Assembly (NCBI GenBank): GCA_021414165.1
Contig: JAIOPA010000505.1
Span: 1-8,768, forward strand
Direction of reading: 5' to 3'
Source: Candidatus Eiseniibacteriota bacterium
Lineage (GTDB): Bacteria > Eisenbacteria > RBG-16-71-46
DNA: 8,768 nucleotides
Below are positions 1-6,453 of the stretch, in pieces (the stretch's first letter is position 1; every line of letters begins with the position of its first letter). The position numbers and the translations under genes are program-made. The notes below the pieces were generated by a model, which searched no databases, had not been told where the DNA came from, and saw only the letters and a program-made list of their open reading frames with translations.

Positions 1-10
1 GCCCGCGGAC

Positions 11-835
11 TCACGGCGTGTACCCGCCGCCCGGCGGCGAGGCGATGGGCGGCGGCTCGTTGGGCTCCGCGCGTCGCTTGCGCTTGGTGACACTCGGCCA
101 CTTGGCCATCTGCGCGCGCGTCTGCGCGGCCTTCAGGCCGAGCGGACGGCCCGAGAACTCGCCCTCGAGATCGCGCAGCACCGCGAGCGCGGTGTCGCGC
201 TGGCCGAGCCGTGCACTGGCCACCGCCCAACCGATGAGCGCGTCGCCATAGACCGGGCTCTCGGAGTACTCGGTGAGCACGTCGCGGAAGTAGCGCTTGG
301 CCGACTCGTACTCCTTGAGCTTCACGTATAGATCGCCCGTGCGATACAGCTTCACCGCCAGACGCGAGCGCGCCTCGGCGATGCGGCGCGAGGCGGCCTC
401 GGCGAGCCAGTGATCGGGGTGCTCGCGGCGGAACAACATGAACTGGTCGAGTGCCTTGAGCGTGTACTCCTGATCGAAGTCCGGCCCGCGCGTCTGGCCC
501 CACATGGCCTCGCCGATGCGATACACCGCTGATGACGCCGAATCACTCTCGGGGTAGTCGCGCACCAGGCGCTCGAAGTCGCCCTGCGCCCCGAGGTAGT
601 CCTTCATGCGCAGATGGCAGAGGCCCAGCAGATAGACCGCTTCATCGACATAGGTCGAGCCCGAGCCCGACGTGCCGAACGGCGCGAGCGCCTCGACCGC
701 GAGCGTGTAGTCACCCTTGTCGTACAGCTTCTGCGCCAACGCCAAGCGGCTGCCCTCGTCATGCACCTGGGGCAACACCGCGCCACCGCAACCGGCCAGC
801 AACACCAGCGCGGCACACCACAACACTCGCTTCAT
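11..835 (-). CDS. bamD: BamD-like outer-membrane assembly lipoprotein (TPR)
   Basis: Predicted 274-residue lipoprotein of the BamD/YfiO family. These sit on the inner face of the outer membrane and help the Bam complex insert beta-barrel proteins. The N-terminus has a basic start, a short hydrophobic stretch and a lipobox (L13-A14-G15-C16), so Cys16 should be lipidated. Residues about 30-235 are TPR-like helical repeats with the family pattern of paired 'GDY...A' and 'F..L...YP.S' elements, for example around 75-110, 125-145 and 158-195. The tail from about 248 is basic and then Pro/Gly-rich. I chose the ATG at 835 rather than the in-frame start at 883: it directly precedes the lipobox signal and has an AAGGA Shine-Dalgarno 7 bases upstream, whereas the longer version would bury the signal peptide. 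It is the last visible gene of the ftsK-rimO operon, 44 bases after its neighbour. It could instead be a general TPR lipoprotein (YbgF/CpoB-like); BamD fits better because of the lipobox and repeat layout. Confidence 0.82.
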   Translation of the reverse strand: MKRVLWCAALVLLAGCGGAVLPQVHDEGSRLALAQKLYDKGDYTLAVEALAPFGTSGSGSTYVDEAVYLLGLCHLRMKDYLGAQGDFERLVRDYPESDSASSAVYRIGEAMWGQTRGPDFDQEYTLKALDQFMLFRREHPDHWLAEAASRRIAEARSRLAVKLYRTGDLYVKLKEYESAKRYFRDVLTEYSESPVYGDALIGWAVASARLGQRDTALAVLRDLEGEFSGRPLGLKAAQTRAQMAKWPSVTKRKRRAEPNEPPPIASPPGGGYTP

Positions 836-879
836 GGAAGCATCCTTCGGGGAGCGGGACCGGGGAGCCGCGTTCCGCC

Positions 880-1635
880 TCACGGGCGGTTCTGGAAGAA
901 CAGCGCCACGAGACCACCGACGACGGCCACGACCACGATGGGCTCGAGCACCTTGTCGGCATTGCGCTGCGGCAGCTCGGACTTGAGATCGGGGTAGCGC
1001 TCCTCCTCGACCATGGAGACCTGGTTGCGGCTGAAGCGGTCGACGAAGTTCTGGCCGATGTCACCCGTCCACAGCACGCGCGCGGAGTTCGGATCGCGCA
1101 TGCCGAGCGAACCGGTGATGAGCGCCTGGCGCTCGATGCGCACGCGGCCGGGCAGGATGCCCACGAAGCGCAGGTACGTGACCTTGGCCGAGCCGATCGT
1201 GTACTCCACCACCGGATCGCCGGGGCGGCCGAACAGGATCTTGAGGCTGTCATCGGGGATCGGCGAACGGCGCACGGTCACGTCGACGCCGCGGCGCGCG
1301 AGCGCCTTGAGCATGGCGTGCTCGAGCACGAAGTTGAGCGGGTGCTCCTGCGCGGGCGCCAGCACGGCGTGCGTGCCGGAGTCCACGACCGCGGTCGCGA
1401 GCGCACGGGCCACCGCCGTGTCGGCCACGAACTGCGTGAGCTGGAGATTCGTGTAGGGCACGCGCGGTCCACGCGAGCGCACCACCGGCTCCAGGTAGGA
1501 GTTCGCCACCGACAGCGTGGAGTCCTCGGGCGGCTTGGGACCGCTGGCATAGCGGAACTTCTTCGCCTGCGCCTGGGGCACGAGCGAGATGAGCGCCAGC
1601 AACACCAGCGTCACGGCCAACTTGATCAGTCGCAT
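880..1635 (-). CDS. Exported protein of unknown function with C-terminal membrane anchor
   Basis: I do not recognise this 251-residue protein. It has a clear Sec signal peptide: Arg2 and Lys5, a hydrophobic core at about 6-20, and a probable cut after Ala-Gln-Ala at 24. A soluble alpha/beta-looking region follows (about 45-225) and includes 'ALARRGVDVTVR' near 111-122 and 'ARVLWTGD' near 185-192. A hydrophobic segment at about 230-247 (PIVVVAVVGGLVALFF) ends four residues before the C-terminus, so the protein is probably tail-anchored on the periplasmic side. The ATG at 1635 is preferred over the in-frame start at 1824. It has an AGAGGA Shine-Dalgarno 5 bases upstream and immediately precedes the signal peptide, and the longer form would overlap rimO by about 175 bases with junk-like sequence. 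It lies 14 bases after the rimO stop and 44 bases before the BamD-like gene, so it is probably co-transcribed. A role in the envelope is inferred from targeting and neighbours only. Confidence 0.85.
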   Translation of the reverse strand: MRLIKLAVTLVLLALISLVPQAQAKKFRYASGPKPPEDSTLSVANSYLEPVVRSRGPRVPYTNLQLTQFVADTAVARALATAVVDSGTHAVLAPAQEHPLNFVLEHAMLKALARRGVDVTVRRSPIPDDSLKILFGRPGDPVVEYTIGSAKVTYLRFVGILPGRVRIERQALITGSLGMRDPNSARVLWTGDIGQNFVDRFSRNQVSMVEEERYPDLKSELPQRNADKVLEPIVVVAVVGGLVALFFQNRP

Positions 1636-1649
1636 CCGGATCCTCTTTT

Positions 1650-3248
1650 TCAGCCGAGAATGTTCAGCGCCGGATCGGTTCCCCGCTCCACGCGCGCGAA
1701 CAGGTCGTAGGCCGCCGCACCGGTGACACGCACCGTCACGAGCTGCCCGGGCATGAGCCCTTCCCCTTCCACCACCACGCCACCATCCACTTCCCACGCC
1801 GAACCCGCGGTGCGCGCAGCCCACTGGCCGCGCCCTGCCGGTCCGTCGATCATCACCTTCAAGGCCTTGCCGATCCGGCGCGCGAGCCGGTCGCGCGACA
1901 GCACCTGCTGACGCTCCAACAACTGCGCGCGGCGCGCACGGCGCACCGCCTGCGGAATGCGAGGCTCCATCTTGAACGAGGGCGTCTCGGGCTCACGCTC
2001 ATACGTGAACACCACGACGTTCTCGAACGGCTCCTCCTCGATGTAACGCATGAGCGTCTGGAAGTGCTCCTCCGTCTCACCGGGGAAACCTACGATGAAG
2101 TTGGTCCGGAACGCCACGCCGGGGATCCCGGCCCGGATCCGCTGCACCAGTTCGCGGGTGTCGCGCTCGGTCATGGCGCGCGCCATACCGCGCAGCATGT
2201 CCTGCGCGATGTGCTGCAGCGGCATGTCGACGTACTTCACGACCTTCTTGGCCTTGGCCCACGTGGCGATGAGGCGATCGCTCCAGAGCCGCGGGTAGGT
2301 GTACTGCACGCGGATCCATTCGATGCCGTCCACCTGATCGAGCGCCTCGAGCAGGTCGGCCAGCTCGAGCCCACCCGGCAGGTCGGTGCCCCAACCGGTC
2401 GTGTCCTGGCCGATCAGGTTGAGTTCCTTCACGCCCGCGGCCGCCAGCGCACGCGCTTCATCGACCAGCTGCGGCAGCGGCTTGGACTTCTGGTCGCCGC
2501 GCAGGTGCGGGATGATGCAGAACGTGCAGCGGTGGTCGCAGCCTTCGCTGATCTTGAGATAGGCGATGTGCCGCGGCGTCGACAAGGCGCGCGGGGTGTT
2601 CGGCGCCAATGCGCCACCCGGATCGGCGCGCTCTACGGTGCGCTCGCGCGAACCGCCGAGCAGATGCCGCGCAGCGCCCACCACCTCGGCCCACTGGCCG
2701 GTGCCGAGCACGGCATCGACGTGCGGGAACTGATCGAGCAGCGAGCCGCCCTCGCGCTGCGCCAGACAGCCGGTCACGATGAGGCCCTTGAGCCGCTTGC
2801 GCTGCTTGAGCTCGGCCAGCTGGGCGATGACGCCCTTGGATTCCTTGACCGCGCTCTGCAGGAACGCGCAGGTGTTGATGACCGCGATGTCGGCACCATC
2901 GGCGCTACCCACGGTGCGGAAGCCGTCCTTCACCAGCGCGCCCAGCATGTGCTCGCTGTCGACCGTGTTCTTGGGGCAGCCGAGCGTGACGAACGCGATC
3001 GATGGCGGCTTTGCAACTTGCGCCGCATGACGCGGCGCGGTGCGCTTGGCCGGCGCGCGCTTGGCGGAGGCAGCCCTGCGCGACGTGGCCTTGTGCTTGG
3101 CGGCGGCGCGCTTCGCGACCTTCTTGGCAGCCTTCCGGGCGGCCTTCTTCACCGGCTTCTTGGCGACCACCTTGCGCTTCGCCACCTTCTTCTTCGCAGC
3201 AGCCTTCTTCTTCACTCCGCGCGAGACGGTCTTGCGTGCAGCACTCAC
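1650..3248 (-). CDS. rimO: Ribosomal protein S12 methylthiotransferase RimO with histone-like N-terminal tail
   Basis: 532-residue radical-SAM enzyme that adds a methylthio group to the conserved aspartate of ribosomal protein S12. The core follows the family order. The N-terminal UPF0004 domain (about 83-200) has cluster cysteines C91 in 'LGCPKNTVDSE', C127 in 'NTCAF' and C161 in 'TGCLAQR'. The radical-SAM domain (about 225-450) has C237, C241 and C244 in 'CDHRCTFCIIPHLRG', then 'GQDTTGWG' at 280-287. A C-terminal TRAM domain covers about 455-520. The 'LGCPKN.VDSE' signature favours RimO over the tRNA enzyme MiaB. Residues 1-80 are extra compared with typical RimO of about 440 residues and form a Lys/Arg/Ala-rich tail. 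The start is GTG at 3248, overlapping the ftsK stop as GTGA, with AGGA 6 bases upstream. No in-frame ATG, GTG or TTG lies between the tail and the catalytic domain, so the tail is probably translated. All six cysteines are intact. Confidence 0.96.
   Translation of the reverse strand: MSAARKTVSRGVKKKAAAKKKVAKRKVVAKKPVKKAARKAAKKVAKRAAAKHKATSRRAASAKRAPAKRTAPRHAAQVAKPPSIAFVTLGCPKNTVDSEHMLGALVKDGFRTVGSADGADIAVINTCAFLQSAVKESKGVIAQLAELKQRKRLKGLIVTGCLAQREGGSLLDQFPHVDAVLGTGQWAEVVGAARHLLGGSRERTVERADPGGALAPNTPRALSTPRHIAYLKISEGCDHRCTFCIIPHLRGDQKSKPLPQLVDEARALAAAGVKELNLIGQDTTGWGTDLPGGLELADLLEALDQVDGIEWIRVQYTYPRLWSDRLIATWAKAKKVVKYVDMPLQHIAQDMLRGMARAMTERDTRELVQRIRAGIPGVAFRTNFIVGFPGETEEHFQTLMRYIEEEPFENVVVFTYEREPETPSFKMEPRIPQAVRRARRAQLLERQQVLSRDRLARRIGKALKVMIDGPAGRGQWAARTAGSAWEVDGGVVVEGEGLMPGQLVTVRVTGAAAYDLFARVERGTDPALNILG
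3009..3248 (-). other. Low-complexity Lys/Arg/Ala-rich (histone H1-like) tail-coding segment of rimO
   Basis: This part of rimO encodes residues 1-80. In the first 70 residues I count 21 Lys, 9 Arg and 21 Ala, and there is no Asp or Glu before residue 97. Short units such as KKAAAKK, AKKPVKKAARKAAKK and AKRAAAK recur irregularly, like the C-terminal tails of histone H1 and of bacterial H1-like or HupB-type nucleoid proteins. The DNA is correspondingly repetitive, with many copies of cttctt and cttggc on the plus strand. By analogy with those proteins such a segment would be disordered and bind nucleic acid; for RimO this is inference. Confidence 0.85.
3245..3248 (-). other. GTGA stop/start overlap coupling ftsK and rimO
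   Basis: On the minus strand the four bases GTGA contain the rimO GTG start (3248-3246) and the ftsK TGA stop (3247-3245). An AGGA Shine-Dalgarno for rimO lies inside the last ftsK codons (3258-3255), 6 bases before the GTG. This arrangement is typical of translational coupling and settles the rimO start upstream of the basic tail. Confidence 0.85.
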
Positions 3249-5590
3249 TTGGCGTCCTGCCCTTCGAGCCAGCGCTGGTCGACCAGCACCTCACGGGCCT
3301 TGCTACCGTTGAACGGGCCGACCACGCCCATCTGCTCCAGTTGATCCATGAGCCGGCCGGCGCGCGAGTAGCCCACCTTGAGCCGGCGCTGCAGCAACGA
3401 CGTGCTGCCCTGGCTGTGCATGATCACCAGCTTGGCCGCCTCGGTGAGCAGTTCATCGTCGCCGCCCAGGTCGCCCTCGATGCCATCATCGTCGCCCTCG
3501 GGCAGCACGACCGCGGTCGCGAGCGGCGGCGGCGACGGTGCGGCCACGGTGGCCTTGGCGCGCCAGAAGTCCACCACGCGCACGGCCTCTTCCTCGGACA
3601 CATACGCACCATGCACGCGATACGGCTCGGCCTTGCCGGCGGGCAGGAACAACATGTCGCCCATGCCCAGCAGGTTCTCGGCACCGTTCATGTCGAGCAC
3701 CGTGCGCGAGTCGACCTTGCTCGCCACACGGAACGCGATACGGCTCGGGAAGTTCGCCTTGATCACACCCGTGATGACGTCGACCGATGGCCGCTGCGTG
3801 GCGAGCACGAGGTGGATGCCGACGGCACGCGCCATCTGCGCGAGACGCGCAATGGGCTCCTCGACCTCACCCGGCACCTGGACCATGAGGTCCGCGAACT
3901 CATCGACGATCACCATGACGTAGGACAGCCGCTCGGGCGCCTTCTCCTCGCTCTCGGCCGCGGGCTTGAGTTTGCCGCTCGCGACCCGCTCGTTATAGGT
4001 GTTGATGTTGCGCGCGCCGACCTCGGACAGGAGCTTGTAGCGCTTCTCCATCTCGCCCACGGCCCAGCGCAGCGCCTTGGCCGCCTTCTTGGCCTCGGTC
4101 ACGACCGGCATGGCCAGATGCGGGATGCCGTTGTACATGGAGAGTTCGACCATCTTGGGGTCGACCATGACCATCTGCAGCGTGGACGGATCGTGCTGGA
4201 ACAACAGGCCCGTGATGATCGAGTTCAAGCAAACGCTCTTGCCGGCGCCGGTCGCACCGGCCACCAGCACGTGCGGCATGCGGGTGAGGTCGGTCACGAA
4301 CGGCTGGCCGTTCACGTCGACGCCCAACGGGATCTTGAGCGCCGCGTCGCTCTTCTCATAGGTGGGGCTCGAGAGCACCTCGCGTAGATACACCGTCCGG
4401 CGCCGTGGGTTCGGGATCTCGACACCGACGGTGCCACGGCCCGGCAGCGGGGCGATGACGCGGATGCGGTTGGCGCGCATGGCGAGCGCCAGGTCGTCCT
4501 CCAGGGCCACGATGCTGCCGACGCGGTTACCGGCGGCCGGCTCGAACTCGAACATGGTCACGACCGGGCCGGGGTGGATCTCGGTCACGCGGCCATCGAT
4601 GTCGAAGTCGGCCAGCTTGGCCACGAGCAGGTTGGCCTGCGCCGTGAGATCGGCGGCGGTGACCAGGTCCTCGGGCTGCTGCGGCAGGTCGAGCAACGAC
4701 ATGGGCGGCAGCGCCTCGGTGGGCACCGGGCCGGAATGACGCGGCGGGTCGGGCAGCTTGGGCTTGGCCGGCTTGGGCGGCGCCTTGATGATCGGCACGG
4801 GGATCGCGGCCCGCGACGGCATGGGCGAATCCTCGAGCTCGTCGCCGGTGCGGTCGGGCGCCTTACCGATTTTTGGAGCCGGCTTGGGCTCGGGCTTAGC
4901 CGGTGCCTCGTTCACCACGGCGCCCACCTTGACGGGCTTCTTCTTGGCGTCCTTGGCCGCGTCCTTCTCTTCCTTCGCTCTGTTCTTGGCGGCTTCCTTC
5001 TCGGCCTCGGCACGCTGCTCGGCCCACGACGTGTAGGCGGCATGCGCACCCTTGGCCGGACGCACGACCGCGCCGTGCATGAGCGCGCCGATCCAGTGGA
5101 AGCCCAGTTCGCTCGCGGCCAGCGCCGAGGCCAGCAGCAGCGCACCGGCCACGACCCACGAGCCCAACGCACCCAGCGCGCTCTGCAGCGCGATCGAAGA
5201 GGCGAGTCCCCAGCCACCGGACCACGTCCAGCGATCGAGGCCCGCGAGCCCGAACAACGTGCAGATCTCGAACACCAGCAGCACGCCGAGCGCGCTCTTC
5301 AGGAGCAGCGGCCCCACGGCGTGCTCACGCAGGCGGTTCCAGCCCCACAGCACGCACAGCACGGGCACCAGGAACGAGGCGGCATGGCCGAAGGCCCACG
5401 CCAACATCCACGAGAGTCCCGCGCCGACCGGTCCACAGGCATTCGGGCTCTGCCAGAAGCTGGCGCCCGTCGCGGGACGATGGAATGTGGCGACACTGGC
5501 CACCGTGAGCAGCGAGAACGCGCCCAACAGGACGGCGAGGATCTGGCGCTGGCGCTTGGCGGACAGCGATGCGGACTTGGAAGAAGCCAC
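3245..5590 (-). CDS. ftsK: FtsK/SpoIIIE-family DNA translocase
   Basis: 781-residue septal DNA translocase that pumps chromosomal DNA during division and, in known homologues, activates dimer resolution. The N-terminus (about 16-165) holds about four hydrophobic membrane segments. A linker (about 178-310) is first charged (Ala/Lys/Glu-rich) and then Pro/Lys-rich. The alpha/beta motor spans about 310-680, with Walker A GATGAGKS at 445-452, the 'MVDPKMVELS' region at 475-484 and Walker B 'VMVIVDEFADL' at 558-568. An acidic stretch (699-713) leads to the gamma winged-helix domain (about 714-772), which reads the polar DNA sequences that orient translocation. The length matches compact FtsK/SpoIIIE proteins rather than the 1,300-residue E. 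coli form. The start is GTG at 5590. It has only a weak purine run (GGGAA, about 11 bases upstream), but no alternative start fits the membrane region. The stop overlaps the rimO start. Confidence 0.97.
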   Translation of the reverse strand: MASSKSASLSAKRQRQILAVLLGAFSLLTVASVATFHRPATGASFWQSPNACGPVGAGLSWMLAWAFGHAASFLVPVLCVLWGWNRLREHAVGPLLLKSALGVLLVFEICTLFGLAGLDRWTWSGGWGLASSIALQSALGALGSWVVAGALLLASALAASELGFHWIGALMHGAVVRPAKGAHAAYTSWAEQRAEAEKEAAKNRAKEEKDAAKDAKKKPVKVGAVVNEAPAKPEPKPAPKIGKAPDRTGDELEDSPMPSRAAIPVPIIKAPPKPAKPKLPDPPRHSGPVPTEALPPMSLLDLPQQPEDLVTAADLTAQANLLVAKLADFDIDGRVTEIHPGPVVTMFEFEPAAGNRVGSIVALEDDLALAMRANRIRVIAPLPGRGTVGVEIPNPRRRTVYLREVLSSPTYEKSDAALKIPLGVDVNGQPFVTDLTRMPHVLVAGATGAGKSVCLNSIITGLLFQHDPSTLQMVMVDPKMVELSMYNGIPHLAMPVVTEAKKAAKALRWAVGEMEKRYKLLSEVGARNINTYNERVASGKLKPAAESEEKAPERLSYVMVIVDEFADLMVQVPGEVEEPIARLAQMARAVGIHLVLATQRPSVDVITGVIKANFPSRIAFRVASKVDSRTVLDMNGAENLLGMGDMLFLPAGKAEPYRVHGAYVSEEEAVRVVDFWRAKATVAAPSPPPLATAVVLPEGDDDGIEGDLGGDDELLTEAAKLVIMHSQGSTSLLQRRLKVGYSRAGRLMDQLEQMGVVGPFNGSKAREVLVDQRWLEGQDAK

Positions 5591-5626
5591 AGGCGTGCGG
5601 TTCCCAGCGACCCCGGTTCCCTGGGT

Positions 5627-5645
5627 GGGGCGCGAGGTGCGCCCC
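5627..5645. repeat. Perfect 7-bp inverted repeat in the ftsK leader
   Basis: GGGGCGC (5627-5633) and GCGCCCC (5639-5645) form a perfect seven-base-pair, all-GC stem around a five-base loop, 37 bases upstream of the ftsK GTG. There is no following T-run, so it does not look like an intrinsic terminator. It could structure the ftsK leader RNA or be a protein-binding palindrome, or it may be chance in GC-rich DNA. Confidence 0.4.
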
Positions 5646-5712
5646 GGATGCAGAACGAGCGTGGCGGCCGGGTTCCGCGCTCGTGAGCCCGCCTCCCTGG
5701 CTGGCTCGGCGC

Positions 5713-5741
5713 ATTGTGCCGCAGGCCGCCCCGGGGGGCAA
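5713..5741 (-). promoter_or_regulatory. Candidate sigma-70-type promoter for the ftsK operon
   Basis: On the minus strand, TTGCCC (5741-5736) and CACAAT (5718-5713) are separated by exactly 17 bases. Each matches four of six consensus positions of the -35 and -10 boxes. It would place transcription start near 5706 and give an untranslated leader of about 115 bases before the GTG at 5590. This is a motif match by eye in a GC-rich background, where most intergenic sequence does not contain such a pair, and the organism's promoter consensus is unknown. Confidence 0.3.
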
Positions 5742-5841
5742 TGTGGAATCCGCCCCCTCCCGATGCGCTGCCGGAACCTCGCGTGGAACGTGCGCCGGCG
5801 CGGGCAACCTATTCGGGCGGCGGGACCTGCGCGGCGGCGAG

Positions 5842-6417
5842 CTAGCGGCGGGGTCGCACGATCAGCGCCACCACCAGGGCGGCGGCCAACGCGCGCAACA
5901 GGTCGTCGAGCAACTCGCGCTCGGTGAACGCGCTCGGGAAGCCGTACCAGTTCCAGTAGGGCAGCCGCGTCATGAGGCTGCCGGAGACCGCTCCCGCCGT
6001 GCAGGCGAGCACGCGCAGCAGGTACGTCGCGGGGCCCTGCGCCAGCGTGAGCAGCAGCGCCATGGCGAGCGCGGCCAGCACGTCGCCGGTGAGCTGCGTG
6101 AGCAGCTGGCCGGGCAGCGAGCCCTTGGCGAGCGGCGGTGCGTACGCCACGAACAACCGGGGCGAACGCTGGGCGCGCTCCTCGGCCGCCTTCATGAGCT
6201 GCTCCTGCTCGGCCTGGGGGCGCGAGCGGAAGTCGGCGGGCACACCGGGAACCAGGTACACGCCCGGCTCGCTCAGCGACTGCTGTGCGACCGCCCCGAG
6301 TTGCTCCTCGAACGGTGTCGCGCGCATGGGCACCAGTCCCACCACCATATGCGTGAGCGAACCCACCACGAACATCGCGATCCCGCCCAGCACACCTGCC
6401 ATGATCATGCGCAGCAT
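5842..6417 (-). CDS. Small conserved-looking inner-membrane protein with YWNWYGFP motif
   Basis: 191-residue protein that I cannot assign to a named family. It resembles hypothetical membrane proteins I recall from several environmental phyla. Hydrophobic segments lie at about 5-28, 107-127, 130-150 and 170-187. Between the first and second is an extracytoplasmic or cytoplasmic loop of about 75 residues with 'SEPGVYLVPG' (49-58) and a charged Gln/Glu/Arg-rich helix (about 66-84). The third segment is followed by 'LPYWNWYGFPSAF' (152-164), an aromatic cluster that looks like a family signature. The ATG at 6417 is chosen over the GTG at 6450 because a strong GGGAGGGGA Shine-Dalgarno lies 6 bases upstream, and the GTG version adds a non-hydrophobic leader with no ribosome site. 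It begins 36 bases after the phosphatase-like gene stops, so the two are probably co-transcribed. Function is unknown. Confidence 0.85.
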   Translation of the reverse strand: MLRMIMAGVLGGIAMFVVGSLTHMVVGLVPMRATPFEEQLGAVAQQSLSEPGVYLVPGVPADFRSRPQAEQEQLMKAAEERAQRSPRLFVAYAPPLAKGSLPGQLLTQLTGDVLAALAMALLLTLAQGPATYLLRVLACTAGAVSGSLMTRLPYWNWYGFPSAFTERELLDDLLRALAAALVVALIVRPRR

Positions 6418-6453
6418 CGGCGCTCCCCTCCCTGGGTTCGTGTCGCCCACCTG

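Larger units (their letters stand above)
5591..5841. other. Intergenic leader between the membrane-protein gene and ftsK
   Basis: These 251 bases lack a convincing gene on either strand. A plus-strand reading frame crosses the stretch but is antisense to the genes on both sides and has no family features. The region contains a candidate promoter for the ftsK operon and one clean hairpin, listed separately. I see no stem followed by a T-run that would serve as an intrinsic terminator for the gene ending at 5842. Confidence 0.6.

Noticed and set aside
1641..1652. Short T-run on the plus strand near the rimO stop as a terminator
   Set aside because: No stem precedes it in the right orientation, and on the minus strand it is an A-run that forms part of the next gene's ribosome-binding region.
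532..1710. 392-codon plus-strand open frame
   Set aside because: Antisense to the BamD-like and exported-protein genes, with Arg/His/Ala-rich composition typical of shadow frames in GC-rich DNA and no recognisable domain.
1636..1824. N-terminal extension of the exported 251-residue protein to a start at 1824
   Set aside because: It would overlap the end of rimO, encodes Gly/Arg-rich sequence and buries an obvious signal peptide; the ATG at 1635 has its own AGAGGA site.
1650..3248. Possible MiaB (tRNA methylthiotransferase) identity
   Set aside because: The LGCPKN-VDSE opening motif and NTCAF context fit RimO; MiaB has a different N-terminal signature.
3009..3248. Repetitive DNA as a tandem repeat or CRISPR-like array
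   Set aside because: Units are short and irregular, have no spacers and stay in frame; they are explained by Lys/Ala codons of the RimO tail.
2064..4387. Two long overlapping plus-strand frames (2064-3344 and 3002-4387)
   Set aside because: Both are antisense to rimO and ftsK, whose catalytic motifs are unmistakable; the plus-strand products show no family features.
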